From Mixophyes australis (taxonomy: Eukaryota > Chordata > Amphibia > Anura > Limnodynastidae), in NCBI GenBank assembly GCA_036250195.1, contig JAVHZZ010000005.1, positions 133,167,147-133,231,146 on the forward strand: 64,000 nt of DNA, read 5' to 3'. The position numbers were made by a program, and so were the translations under genes. Shown here piece after piece: positions 41,188 through 52,929 of this stretch. The notes under the pieces were generated by a model. It saw only the letters and a program-made list of their open reading frames with translations. It was not told the DNA's origin and searched no databases. How positions within the stretch are numbered: position 1 is the stretch's first letter; each line of letters opens with the position of its first letter.

Positions 41188-42995
41188 CTGGATCACTTAT
41201 AAATAACTTATGGTATAAATGTATTTAAAGGAAATAGCGCAGGGTGCTTATTATATATAATTGCAAATGTACTTATTTTTGATACAGTGTGTATTTTGGT
41301 ATAGGAAATGTCTTGTTTGGGGTTTTGTAACTTTGCAAGAGGAAATCTTGAATTAGGCATATGTGGGGAGGAAGTCTGTTTGCTGATAGCAAGAAACCCC
41401 AAGTCTTTTTATGTATAGTGTTAAATGCCTGCTCTGGCTGAAGGCCCGGCAGGGGATCGTTACCTGTGTGCATGTCTTGTTAGACAGACAGGAAAACCAA
41501 CAATCTAAACAGAACATGATGTAGGATATCAGAGATAAGTGTAAATTTTGTTAACTATAAATCCATGTTTGGGGAAACACATTGCATCCTGATACTAAAA
41601 ATAACTCAGACTTCAGGGGTCTGGCTTACCCCCTGCGAGGCTGTGTCCAAAACTGTATACACTGGTTTGTACTGAAATGTATCATTCATGTTTCTTCTGA
41701 CCTCTTGATCACTAGTACCTTAAACAGTGTGAACTGTCCTTATCAGGGCACTTAAACAAATAAAGATCACTTGCTTTAAAGACCTGCTTGACAACTTCTT
41801 CCATGTTGAAATTCATGTGACCTACAGATTAGACCCAACTCTAATGCATTTCTGGCTGTTCTGAGATTTGCAACCAGCTTTCCGCTACCACCGCTCTGCC
41901 AGCTACCCAGCAGCTCTGGCCAGTGTGATAGGCTAGGGGATCCATCCACAGCAACCCTGATCTATAGGAATAGGTCAGGGGTACCAGCCCAGGTGCACTA
42001 GCAAGGGTAAACTAGTAGTGATAGTTACCCAGAAGTCTGTTGTTGCTGGGAACCGGCTGGATTACTTTGCCACCGTCCCTTTTTGTTTTCCAAATGCTAT
42101 ACCGGCACCCAGAACCGGGTTTCTTCTGGGTAACTGACGCTGATATCGTAACTCGTTGCTGGTGTATCTGGGCTGGTACTCATAACCTCTTATGGGAAGC
42201 TGTGGATGGTTCTCCCCTGGCCTGTCACACTGACCAGGGCTGCATGGGTAGCAGGCAGAGCGGTGGTACTGGAAAGCTTGGGTCCAAACCTCAGGAGACA
42301 ACCAGAGAACGGATTAGATTTAAGGTCTAATCTGCAGGTCACAGGAATACAGCAATACTGAAGATGTTTTCAAGCAGGTCTTTGAAGCGAGTGATGTTTA
42401 TTTGCTCTCACACTGGTTGTAGGCACCAGTGATCAGGTCAGATGAAAATCAGAAGAACAAGTTTCCAATACAAGCTAGTGCCTTTTATACAGTTCAGACA
42501 CAGGCTGTTTTTAGCATCAGGATATAACCTGTTTACACAAACATGGATTTACATGCATTGCAAAGCCAACAATATTTACACTTAGCTATGAAATTCTTAA
42601 AAACCTTGCTGTGATATCCTGCGTCTTATTTCAGAGGCAGGATACATACTAGCAACTCAAAATTCTATCTGACATGAACACCTTCTTCAGTCGCCGAATA
42701 CATATTCCCACAAAACAAAAACCCCCAAAAAAGCCACTTCCCCACATCACAATACACCAAAGGCTTTGTAAACAAAGGCTCCTTGTATCAGATATATATC
42801 AGACATAATGCGTTTCCTCTAGAGAGACTAAACAGAAAAAAACACATTTTCTACCCTGGTCTCAGAAATAACGATTTCCTATCTCAAAATATACACAATA
42901 TTAAAAATAAGTGCATTGGCAATTTAAATAAATAAGCGGCCTGCACTATTTCCTTTAAATAAATTTATACCATAAGTTATTTATCAGGGATCCAG
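41188..42995. repeat. 1.8-kb imperfect palindrome (two inverted arms of about 0.9 kb)
   Basis: The left end (CTGGATCACTTATAAATAAC, then TTATGGTATAAATGTATTTA) and the inverted right end (CTGGATCCCTGATAAATAAC) match. So do internal blocks: AAGTGTAAATxTTGTT, TAAATCCATGTTTG, AAAGACCTGCTTGA, TACCACCGCTCTGCC, GATAGTTACCCAGAAG. The arms meet near 42070. Each arm has an AATAAA followed by the shared AAAGACCTGCTTG, at about 41758 on the left and 42403 on the right (inverted). No open frame of note. It separates two parts of one LINE. Folding would give a long double-stranded RNA if transcribed. Confidence 0.85.
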
Positions 42996-43190
42996 TCAGA
43001 AGAGCTTATTAGTTTTCCAAGAGAAATGGTGTATATAGAAAATAGCAGAGGACCTAGCACTGAGCCTTGTGGTACTCCAACTAATAAAGGAAGCGGACCA
43101 GAGGTGGATTCAGAGAAATTAACACTGAAAGAGTGATTAGATAGGTAGGATGAGAACCATGATAGGACAGTGCTTCAAGACCTAGGGATT
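42996..43190 (-). pseudogene. LINE reverse transcriptase, palm fragment (CR1/L2-like)
   Basis: The minus strand contains [22 protein letters not shown] sequence (broken over two frames), the RT motif before the catalytic box. It belongs to the same LINE as 40440-41187. The stretch that would carry the YADD box is missing between them. Confidence 0.75.
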
Positions 43191-43194
43191 GTAG

Positions 43195-44060
43195 CGTTTG
43201 CATAAGGAACAAACTGCCTTCTGTTACAGCCAAATATTAAAAATTTTGACTCATCAGTCCAGAGTATCTGCTGCCAGTTTTCTGCATCCCCGTTCCTATG
43301 TTTTCGTGCATAGTGGAGTTGCTTGGCCTTGTTTCCATGTAAAAGGTTGGTTTTTTGGCCGGAAATTCCTCCATGAAGACCACTTCCTGCCAGACTTCTA
43401 CAAACAGTTGATGGGTGTACCTGGTTCCCACTGTCTTTTTCCAGTTCTGAGCCGAATGGCTAGAGAGCGGTACAATAATGAGTGTCTGCAGGCAACAGTG
43501 AAGCATGGTGGAGGTTCCTTGGGCTGTATTTCAGAAAATGGAGTTTAAATGGTGTCCTCAATGCTGAGAAATACAGGCAGGTACTTATCCATCATGCAAT
43601 ACCATCAGGGAGGCATCTAATTGGCTTCAAATTTATTCTGCAGAATGACAAGGACCCCAAATATACAGCCATAGTGATTAAGAAGTATCTTCAACGTTAA
43701 GAAAACAAGGAGTCCTGGAAGTGATGATATGGCCCCCACAGAGACCTCAAAATTATCAAGTCTGGGATTACATGAAGAGACAGAAGTTATTTGAGGAAGT
43801 CTACATCCACAGAAGATCTGTGGTTAGTTCTCCAAGATGTTTGGAACAACCTCCCTGACAAGTTTCTTCAAAAACTATGTGCAATTATACCTAGAAGAAT
43901 TGATGCAGATGCTGTTTTAAAGGCAAAGGGTGGTCACACAAAGTATTGATTTGATTTAGATTTCTCATATGTTCATTCACTTTGCATTTTAATTGCTAAA
44001 AATAAACTATTTACACTTCTATTTTTCAAAACAATCTTAGAGATCATTACCGTTAGTATG
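43195..44060 (+). pseudogene. Tc1/mariner-type transposon remnant with internal inversion
   Basis: The right half (43441-43960, plus) reads MARERYNNECLQATVKHGGG, ILQNDKDPKYTA (second catalytic region) and a broken WPPQRPQN...VW block, then the typical Tc1 3' end TTGATTTGATTTAGATTTCT and AAAATAAACTATTTACACTT. The left half (43195-43440) is the preceding part of the same transposase but inverted: its minus strand reads NGDAENWQQILWTDESKFLI, the first catalytic region. N-terminal DNA-binding part and left terminal repeat are missing. Confidence 0.85.
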
Positions 44061-44099
44061 GTAATATTTACATGGATTTCTGCTTGTGACTTATTAAAG

Positions 44100-44936
44100 T
44101 AATTCTATCGTTTTCAAATAAGCATTGCATAGGCGATTGTATTGTGTTTCCAACTCACAAAGTGATTTATTTTAGCAGATGTAAATAGTCAACAGTTCAA
44201 TACATTATTATATTATGATACAGTACAGTACAGCCAATACCAAAAGAGACATACACCCGGCTGCGCTACCACGGGCACCAGTGCACAGTAGTTCACCCTT
44301 GAACACTGTGGTCAGAGTAGACTGAAGACTGAGAGCGCAGCTATGATCATATATACATTCAGTGTTAGAGAGAACAATGCAGATGACGTGGCTTGCTTCT
44401 ATAGGTCCAGACTTCAGGAAGGTCCAGAGGGTTGCAGATCATAGGCTGGTTCAATCTAAGGAATCTAAAGGTGGGGGGTCATCTCTCCAGGGGATGAGCT
44501 CTGTTCTTCCCGCCAAAACTCCAATTACAACCAGTCCATTAGCATTTTACAGTCAGCATCATATTAAAGGTTTATTCATCATATATTATTTAAACATCAA
44601 TAACTAGAGTATGCAATGTGCGATCTCTTCGCCGAATGCACCGGACAGCTGCTGATGTAAAGGGGATTAATATGATATCAGACATGACACCTTTCCTTCA
44701 ACCTTTCCTTTAATAATACTGAAGTGTACATATAATCATAATATATAAACTAATAATAAACTAAATACTATCTGCTCATAAGCTACTGTATAACGGAACC
44801 AATATGAATATGAATTATATGAATAACTAAATGTTGTAATGCGAGTGTGCACGTGTAGCTTGGCATACTGAGTGCAATCGGCCAATAAAACAATATTAAC
44901 CAATATACTTTCGTTCATCCAATTATACGACTTCGA
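44100..44936 (-). repeat. 3' LTR of ERV-2
   Basis: Minus-strand start TGTCGAAGTCGTATAATTGG at 44936. It includes CGGTGCATTCGGCGAAGAGA, CAGCCTATGATCTGCAACC and GACCTATAGAAGCAAGC blocks shared with the LTR at 863-1461 and a polyadenylation signal near 44170. The far end (about 44100) is uncertain because it meets Tc1 sequence without a clear CA end. Confidence 0.8.
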
Positions 44937-44937
44937 C

Positions 44938-44952
44938 AGTTCCACCCTTTTG
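44938..44952 (-). other. Polypurine tract of ERV-2
   Basis: CAAAAGGGTGGAAC directly precedes the LTR start on the minus strand. ERV-1 has lost the equivalent tract. Confidence 0.7.
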
Positions 44953-45352
44953 ATAGTATAATAAACTATCACCTTAAAGATGTTATATGCAGAATCTCAG
45001 TACCACGTTTCATTGCTATGTAACGCAAGTCCCCTTTGGTGTATGAAAACAGGTTATCATAAGAGAGAGTCTTAATCCTCAAAACGATTTCTTCTTTTAC
45101 TATAGACCGTACATTTATGGAGCTTGGAGATAACCTTTCGTATGCCCTTCAAGGGTGCAATAAAACACATAATACATTATTTGGAAAGGTGCAGAGTACA
45201 ATAGAACATGTATCAGTTATACAGAATACTCTACTACAGTTCTTCAAGTTTAACAGGTTCCTCTGTCCAACGCATGTCTTTAAGCTCAGAATACATGTAA
45301 ACACTTCATGTTCATCAATAGCATCATCCTATGTTTATCAATAATGCCATAT
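44953..45352 (-). pseudogene. ERV-2 region between env and 3' LTR
   Basis: No clear homology to ERV-1 could be recognised and no long frame is present. Its place between the polypurine tract and the split env suggests env tail or untranslated sequence. It ends in catat, the target duplication of the solo LTR. Confidence 0.4.
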
Positions 45353-47124
45353 TGTCACTCACCGGACTGTGAGTGCTACTTCTCGTGTGTTTAGGAACCG
45401 TGGCCGTCCACCATCCTGAGGGTCTGCGCATGTGCAGCCCTTTCAAACCTTCTGTTCATGTTCCTTTTAGTTAATTGGCTGATCAGGCAACACTCCCTAT
45501 TTAAAGCACCTGAGGTCAATACCTTGTGGCCTGATCTTGGAGTCTCATTCCCCATGAGCCTCTGAAGGTGTTCCTGTGTTTCCTCATGTGTTCAGCTCCT
45601 GCTGATTCCTGTTGTTCGTTTGTGGTTTCCAGACCACTTCATCTCCCCGTGTTTCATCGTGACTGCACCAGCTGATTCCTATCCGCTGCCTCTGTGCTAC
45701 TTCAGTTTGCAGTCCACTTCAACTCTCCCGTGTTTCATCGTGACTGCACCAGCTGATTCCTATCCGCTGCCTCCGTGTATCTACAGTATCCTGCTCACTT
45801 CAACTCTCCCGTGTTTCATCGTGACTGCACCAGCTGATTCCTATCCGCTGCCTCCGTGTATCTACAGTATCCTGCTCACCTCAACTCTCCCGTGTTTCAT
45901 CGTGACTGCACCAGCTGATTCCTATCCGCTGCCTCCGTGTATCTACAGTATCCTGCTCACTTCAACTCTCCCGTGTTTCATCGTGACTGCTCCAGCTGAT
46001 TCCTATCCGCTGCCTCCGGGTATCTGCAGTTCCCTGCTCATCGCAACCCTCCAGTACTCCTCGTGTCTGCAGCCAGCTGATCCGCTCTCCGTGCTTCTAC
46101 AGTGTCTCCGCTTGTGTCTACTCGCTTGTCTGCATTGGATCAACGCTCCGCTGCTTTCATCTCGTCTAGACCATCTCTACTCTTCAGTGTTCTCCAGGTG
46201 TCCAGTTCTATATACTACTGCTTCCTGAGTATTTGTTTCCATCCCTGCTGGTCTACCTACCTGTGCGCTGCACCTACTTGATTACCACTTCTACCCTCCT
46301 GGGACTTCGCATCCTGCCGGCCTCCTGCCGTTCAGGTATCTCTGCACTTCTGTCTGACAGCCTGCTCTCCTGAACCACGGTATGCATACTTCTCATTGAC
46401 TGTGCTGGTGTATTGCATATCTTGCTGGACTGAGTTGTTCTCCTCTGGAGTTTACTATCTGCTGAGACTATTGCCATCATTTGACTGTGTTACCTTTTGC
46501 CTGGATAGTTCTTGTGACTTTGTATTATTGTGCAGTGCTGTTCAGTCATTACTATATTGTGCATATCATCGTGGGATCAAGTTCAGTGTGCCCGTGTATA
46601 CTCTGCATTGCATTTCTCTCCCCGTGCTCCTCCTCACATATATATTCAGTGGTACAACTTGCTAGAGGCAGACCACTGTTCCCTGTTTCCTGAGTCACCT
46701 GTTTCCAGTATCCCTTCACATAGCAGTGGTACAACTTGCTAACGCAGACCACTGACTTCCCAGATACCTCCACCTGGATTCCATTCCTTCACCTAGACAG
46801 CGGTACAACTTGCTACACGCAGACCGCTGACTCTCATCACCTCCTCGTTACTTTTGGACATTCCTCCTCACTATAGCAGTGGTACAACTTGCTATCCACA
46901 GACCACTGACTACCTTCACGTTTCCCTTGTCCATTCAGTTCCTCGTGTACTATTACTACATATTACCAGTGCTGCTAGTCAGACTTTCCACGAGCATTCT
47001 CTACCATCTGCTGTCTCCTGTTCCGTGATCACCCCGCTACCAGAGTACCATATTACCACCTATACTGCTCTGGTAAGTCCATCATCTGGTGATCCCTGGG
47101 TAAAGACTCCTAGTGCCCGTGACA
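45353..47124 (+). mobile_element. Solo LTR of the Gypsy-A family, 1.77 kb
   Basis: TGTCACTCACCGGACTG to CTAGTGCCCGTGACA, flanked by a perfect catat (45348-45352, 47125-47129). It matches both ends of the Gypsy-A 5' LTR. Five copies of an 81-bp unit (GTTTCATCGTGACTGC at 45651, 45732, 45813, 45894, 45975) and four copies of a 74- to 79-bp unit (GGTACAACTTGCT at 46651, 46728, 46802, 46881) account for its length. The open frame over the first array is a by-product, since 81 is divisible by three. Confidence 0.92.
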
Positions 47125-47129
47125 CATAT

Positions 47130-48100
47130 ACAATCTCGTTCAGCTTGCGTTAATATACACACTTCTAATAATGTCATCAGTTCTTTTCATCAACACTTGT
47201 GGGCGGGCTATTGTCTGTTCGTTCTTTCCAGTCTCTCAATACTCAGGTTTCTTTGTACATGAATTAGTGATCGGCTTGCAAACTATTGGGAGACTCCAGA
47301 CTAAGGGACCTAGGTGTTGTACATTTCCCCTAGTGACCTCCCACCCATAATTCTGGTATCTCAAGAATATTTAGTGGAAAGAGAACTAATCCTACTTGAT
47401 ATACTCATTGAGGCACGTGAGAGCACACCCAGCACTTTGTTTGGTCTATAATCTTACCCTCCCAAGAATGATAATCATTCTCAAGGATGCCTGCTCAAGT
47501 CCGAATATTACTGGACTGGCATCGCTGGATGTACTTCTTTTTTTTAACTATGGGGTCAACGTACTTACAGACGTAATGTTACTCAGACAATAGCCCCTCG
47601 CACTTTCTCCAAGCTCCAAGGTTTACAAATTTTCCTTTACCCCTGAATTGAATAGAGTAATTGGCTGGACCGATTATGCTACAAACTTCTCCTTCGTCCT
47701 CAATTCCTCAATATCATTACCTGAACCAGCCTCTGTCACCTGCCAATAATTAAAAGAATTGACCGTCCTGAGAAAAGAATGAAATGAGAGAAACACAAAA
47801 CAGGAAAAACTACAACTTCATGCTGGACAACTGTCTTAGCTTTTGGCTCAGGTGCTATTAACTGCATTTGAGGCCTTCCAGAACAGATTCCTGAGTGCCC
47901 TTGGACCCTTCTCTGAATGTTGGCTCCTCTGCAGTGGGTGGAATGGGCACCAGTGTGTCTCTGCTACCCTTGAAGCCGTGATGCTGGTAGCCTACACCTG
48001 GTACCTGTCTGTCAAATAACCTGAGCCTAAGAAATTACTGTTCCACAACTTACTCTCCCGATCCAACATCCTGACAGTTAGTGTGACTTTTCAGGAAACA
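47130..48100 (-). pseudogene. env: ERV-2 env and integrase C-terminus, degraded
   Basis: Reading leftwards, 47930-48090 matches the C-terminal integrase region of ERV-1 (CCATTCCACCCACTGCAG block; ACTGTCAGGATGTTG). Then 47250-47650 matches ERV-1 env (GCGAGGGGCTATTGTCTGA; CACCTAGGTCCCTTAGTCTG). Frames are short, so this is relic sequence. The remaining env lies beyond the solo LTR. Confidence 0.7.
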
Positions 48101-49939
48101 GTGTTTTGGACGTTCTCGGTTGCTGTCTCACCATTTACCTCCTCTCAAGGTCTAAGCTAGTCTCTCAGTTACAATCTCATCTCAAGGGGGGTCAAGAACA
48201 TCTAAAAAACCGACAGGTTAAGAGGCTGCCCAGGAGTGATCTTTTGGTAGCGGGGAAGGACTAGTGGCCGAAGCTATCAGTCACTTCAATCAAGTTTCAA
48301 CTCTTATTCTATTCAATTCGTTCTACCTAGTACCGTTACTTTATGTTCACACTGGTTTGTGGCTAATCAAAAAGTATGTAATTTGTCACCACTACTCATA
48401 CATTATACATTTATTATCAATAACATGAATACCCCTATCACCTATTATAACTCTAGGGCTATCACATTGAATAACAACAGCTTGGAGTATGACATAGTAA
48501 TACATTATTAGACACATTTCAATACACCTTTACCTAGACATATTTTATCGGTACACCAGTGTATACTTGAGGATCCTGCAAGGTGGTAATTGGATGACGC
48601 GGATTTGTTTCACCTGGAAAAATTCTTCAGGGAACCCAAATCTTCATATATTAACCAATGCGTGCATGTGTGTGTTCACATTTTAATACTAAAACAATAC
48701 AACGAAAAACAAAACATAGATTTGTTAGCTGTCACATAAAACTCTGCTGTCTATTTGACAGCTATGTTCGCCCTGGTGTGACAGCCATGTATGGTCGTGT
48801 GTGTAAGTGTGGACTTTACTAGCAGCTACTTCAGTTGGTAACTGTGTCACTGTGTAAAGTCCTCTATGTAGTGTTCTACTCATGTGCTGGTATTACTATA
48901 AAAAAAGATTTTTTCAGTCAACTCAACATCGCCCCCTAGACTAGAAAAATGCTGAAGGCCAATGTATATCAATCAATTTTCCCTCTGCCAACTCACATGC
49001 CATTCTCAGTACCTCACATTCAGCTACTTGACTAAGTGAGAAAGACAAAGGGGTCTATTTCTATAACACTTTCTTCAAATATAACAGTACCCAGTACATG
49101 TCTGTCTAACAATGAAAAAATCTAAAACACGAAAATTCTACATTTTTTAGGGTTTCACATTATGTCATATCTTGTGGCACAAATCCTACTCCAATGTTCT
49201 ACATATCTGCATATCTGTATGCCTAACCTCCAGCAATCTCCTGTCCCCACCCTTTGTGCATACATATAAAGGCACATTTATGTACAGGAGGCACAAAACA
49301 CAAAAAACACCAAAACAGATATGCATCTATAAAAACATGAATCGTATTTCCACACAAAAAAAACTTTCTGCTTAATATTAGCAGCTTCTATACACATAAC
49401 ACCAAACCCCTGACTGTTTCTGTAACTCATGTCAATCTAGTATGTATATCCCTGAGTTTGTCTTATGTAAAAAAAATATGTCTTTTCGTATCTATACAAG
49501 AGCAGAGAGAGAGAGGACAGCTGGATTGGACTCTATGGGAAAATGGCTGTATTCATTTCACTAATCCCCTTAGCTATTTGCTAAACTATGGCCCCTCCCC
49601 ATACTTAACTAGGGGGTCTTACATCAACCGTGCAATCCAGTGTTGTCCGTCATTTGTTCATTAAGAACTCGGTATCACATTAACTACATACCTTTTCAAC
49701 AGACTTCCTGACTTATGACAGAGAAATGTAAAAATGAACTCTTGACTCATCTGAGATACATAAAACAATATTTTTGGAGCACAGTATGTACATACTTCAT
49801 TTTTGGATAATGATTCTCAGCCAAACAAATTATCATGAGTCACTGCAGCCTAAAACAAAGACTGTTCCAATGATCCATTGTTAATTATTCTTCCAAGAGT
49901 AATTTTTCTATTTCTCTATCCCACCCCTTTAAACACTAA
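48101..49939. other. Unassigned ERV-2 interior
   Basis: This stretch lies where pol should be, between the integrase C-terminus (48.1 kb) and gag (50.4 kb). No RT, RNase H or integrase-core motif was found on either strand. It is AT-rich with A-runs and frames under 70 codons. It may be decayed viral sequence, host sequence or an unrecognised insertion. Confidence 0.5.
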
Positions 49940-50114
49940 GGGCTAGATTTACTAAGCTGCGGGTTTGAAAAAGTGGAGATGTTGCCTATAGCAACCAATC
50001 AGATTCTAGCTTTCATTTATTTAGTACCTTCTACAAAATGATTGCTAGAATCTGATTGGTTGCTATAGGCAACATCCCCACTTTTTCAAACCCGCAGTTT
50101 AGTAAATCTAGCCC
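49940..50114. mobile_element. 175-bp MITE of the GGGCTAGATTTACTAA family
   Basis: Almost perfect palindrome: ends GGGCTAGATTTACTAA / TTAGTAAATCTAGCCC, arms with GAAAAAGTGGAGATGTTGCC and TATAGCAACCAATCAGATTC. TSD taa on both sides (49937-49939, 50115-50117), the TWA target of PIF/Harbinger transposases. Same family as 22332-22506 and same termini as the 4.3-kb Harbinger element. Confidence 0.93.
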
Positions 50115-50339
50115 TAAGTCTATATTTCTTTTGTGTACCCTAATCTGTGAGAAGAAAAACAAGATAGTTATCTTAAAACAGAAAATGAAACAAACATTTC
50201 CATTCTTTACCATCGGCCAGCGATTAGGGAAGCAAGCATGTGACAACATAAAACAAACAAGCAAAATCAACAAAGATTACTTTAAATCAGTTTTTTTTTA
50301 AACCTGCACACTAATACTTAGTACAGTTTTAACCTTTAC

Positions 50340-51489
50340 CTTGCCTGGTTGTAGGATGACAGATATAACCTAATCTTTTTTTAGTTGACTATGGTTCTCC
50401 CTCAAAACATTTACTGTTGTGAGGTGTGCAGATGCCTGTTGGAAAACCTCTGTGGGTGTCTATGTAATTCCCCCTTAGGTGGCCCAAGTCTATTTGTTTC
50501 CGCTCTTGTCATTGTACAGCCCCTTGCTTGATGTCCTGTTTTATGGCATCTAAAACACTTCCTCAACTCATGTTGTTTCTGTTCCTTAAACCAGGTGTTA
50601 TTATACTGTGGTCTTGTGTGCAGTCCCTCTGGTGCTGGGCTACTTACCATCATTAGCCTATCATCTGTGCTTTTCCCTTTTTACATATATTTTTTATCAT
50701 GTCCTATAACTGACTCCCTGAGAACACTTACAGTGATTCTTCTCCAGTGTGGCAATGAAGTTTGCACCCTTCTTTTCAAGTTTTCCCTGAGGCCATCCAT
50801 TAGAACTGAAACAGCAACCTCCCTGTAGTGTACATTATCCTTTATGTCTGATACCCCAGTATATTTGGCCATCGCTATCAGAGACCTGCAAAAATAGTCT
50901 GTTGCATTTTCACTGTCCTTTTGCTTGATAGTAAAAATTTTACTCCAGTCCACTATCACTGGAAAATATATAGCCAACTGTGTGATTATACGTCTAATAT
51001 TGTCCCGATTATCATCCTCGGTTAAGGATTTATCCTCCTTTAACATACAATCCTTAATGAACTTTTGTATATCAATATCGAGAGGAAGACAGGCTCTAAG
51101 CACCATTCGCCAATCTTTATTTGTAGGCTCATGTGCATTACCTAAATGTCTAATAAATTTCTGACTCTTGGCTAAATCGTTTCTAGGATCAGGGAAATCA
51201 GACATAATTGAAAACATTTCAGACCTAGTCCATGGATCATGTTTTAAGGAAACTTCATCATCTCTGTCCGCCTTCCCATTGGGAACTGCTGTTGTGCAGA
51301 CAGGATGTAAGCCTACCAAATCACTATGTTCTGAACTAGTTGCTGGACTTGCTGTTGCAGTACAATGGATGTCTCCCCCTTTGTTAATCTTTTCATTATT
51401 CTTACCAATTTCAGCCGCTGCCCCTGCTGGTGTGATTGTTCCTTTTCCTTGTCCTGAAACATTACTTTTAACATTACTTAAAACAACAT
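50340..51489 (-). pseudogene. gag: ERV-2 Gag, capsid and nucleocapsid
   Basis: The frame runs leftwards with PWTRSEMFSIMSDFPDPRND, NAHEPTNKDWRMVLRACLPL, DYFCRSLIAMAKYTG and GLRENLKRRVQTSLPHWRRI, parallel to ERV-1 Gag. An in-frame stop sits at 50681-50683. The same frame then carries the zinc knuckle CFRCHKTGHQARGC near 50517-50558. Similarity to ERV-1 ends near 50340, before any protease motif. The N-terminal part is on the other side of the solo LTR at 51495. Confidence 0.9.
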
Positions 51490-51494
51490 ACAAG

Positions 51495-52181
51495 TGTTAC
51501 GAGCCGCTGCGGTGCCCAGCCGCCGCGACTCCCCTGTCTCCGTCCCGGCCGTCGCTATGGCGACCGGGACGTCACTTCCGGGGGCTCGTCAGACGTTGCT
51601 ATGGCAACGGTAAGAAGCTCTCTCATCCAGCGCCGCAGCCGGGCGCGTGCGCAACAGCGGGGCAAGCCTGAAGGCTAATTAGAACAGCTTGTGGGCAATT
51701 AGAGAGCTAGGCTCTCATTGGTCTGCTTCAGTATTTAGGGCAATGAGGCCTGCTGCCTCATTGCCGGTTATAGCGTTCTGTCCTCAGTTCTGCTGCCTGC
51801 TTGTGCTATCCATTTTGGTTCCTGCTACCTTAGATTTGATCACCCGTGTTTTGACCCCTGCTTGCTATTGGACCTGTGACCCTTCTCTTCTTACCTTGAC
51901 CTTTTGCCTGGAAATCGGATTTTGCTTCTCTGCCTGTGAGTTTGACCCTTCGCTTGCCCTTGGATATTGCATCTGTGCCTGTGACCTTTTGACCTAGGAT
52001 TCTTCTTATACTACAGTCCACCAATCACTCCCCTCCTGGGAACTCCTTTAAGTTAGTATACGTTACTCGACCCTCGGTCGGCCCGCAGCCCAGTCTGCCC
52101 CCACCACTAGGGGCTCCAGCGAACACCTGGCCTTCTGAGTAGTTCCCGAGTTTCCCTGTACTGACTTGGGAGTTCCTAACA
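51495..52181 (+). mobile_element. Solo LTR of the Gypsy-C family inside ERV-2 gag
   Basis: 687 bp, TGTTACGAGCCGCTGCGG to GAGTTCCTAACA, with a perfect acaag duplication (51490-51494, 52182-52186). Homologous along its length to the Gypsy-C 5' LTR at 101-862 (shared GCAATGAGGC.TGCTGCCTC and GACCTGTGACC words). Confidence 0.93.
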
Positions 52182-52186
52182 ACAAG

Positions 52187-52383
52187 TTACTAGTTACAGT
52201 GTTTACATTTCTGGTATTGGCTGTACTTTCCGCGCCGACCAAATTTGTCGAGGGCGTTCTTGCGTTTAGTTCTCCACGCTTTGCAACGCACACTTCTGGT
52301 ACGCTCATTTCCGCTCTGCGCGCGCTTTTCGCCACACTTACTTCCGCTGTGCATTCGCTGCTCTGCCAGAGGTCCAGATGGTT
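52187..52383 (-). pseudogene. gag: ERV-2 Gag, matrix/linker fragment fused to LTR
   Basis: The minus strand reads QSSECTAEVSVAKSARRAE and VAKRGELNARTPSTNLV, matching ERV-1 Gag from QSSECTVEVGVAKSARRAE. At about 52383 this runs straight into LTR sequence, so LTR R/U5, leader and the matrix start have been deleted. The myristoylation start is gone. Confidence 0.88.
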
Positions 52384-52872
52384 GCAGATCATAGGCTGGT
52401 TCAATCTAAGGAATCCAAAGGTGGGGGTCATCTCTCCAGGGGATGAACTCTGTTCTTCCCGCCAAAACTCCAATTACAACCAGTCCATTAGCATTTTACA
52501 GTCAGCATCATATTAAAGGTTTATTCCCTAACATCAATAACTAGAGTATGCAATGTGCGATCTCTTCGCCGAATGCACCGGACAGCCGCTTATGTAAAGG
52601 GGATTAATATGATATCATGACACCTTTCCTTTAACCTGAACCTTTAATAACACTGAAGTGTACATATAATCATAATATATAAACTAATAATAAACTAAAT
52701 ACTATCTGCTCATAAATTACTGTATAACGGAACCAATATGAATATGAATTATATAAATAACTAAATGTTGTAATGCGAATGTGCACGTGTAGCTTGGCAT
52801 ACTGAGTGCAATCGGCCAATAAAACAATATTAACCAATATACTTTTGTTCATACAATTATACGACTTCGACA
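52384..52872 (-). repeat. 5' LTR of ERV-2, U3 part only
   Basis: Minus-strand start TGTCGAAGTCGTATAATTG at 52872, nearly identical to the 3' LTR (44936 downwards). It breaks off after CAGCCTATGATCTGCAACC ... CTGGACC, where gag sequence begins. About half of the LTR is missing. Confidence 0.9.
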
Positions 52873-52929
52873 GACTCAAGGAGCTAGGAGCACATCATAT
52901 ACAATACTAACAGTAATAATGCACATTTA

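Noticed and set aside
45620..46228. 202-codon frame with TLPCFIVTAPADSYPLPP repeats
   Set aside because: Covers the 81-bp tandem array of a solo LTR; periodicity explains the open frame.
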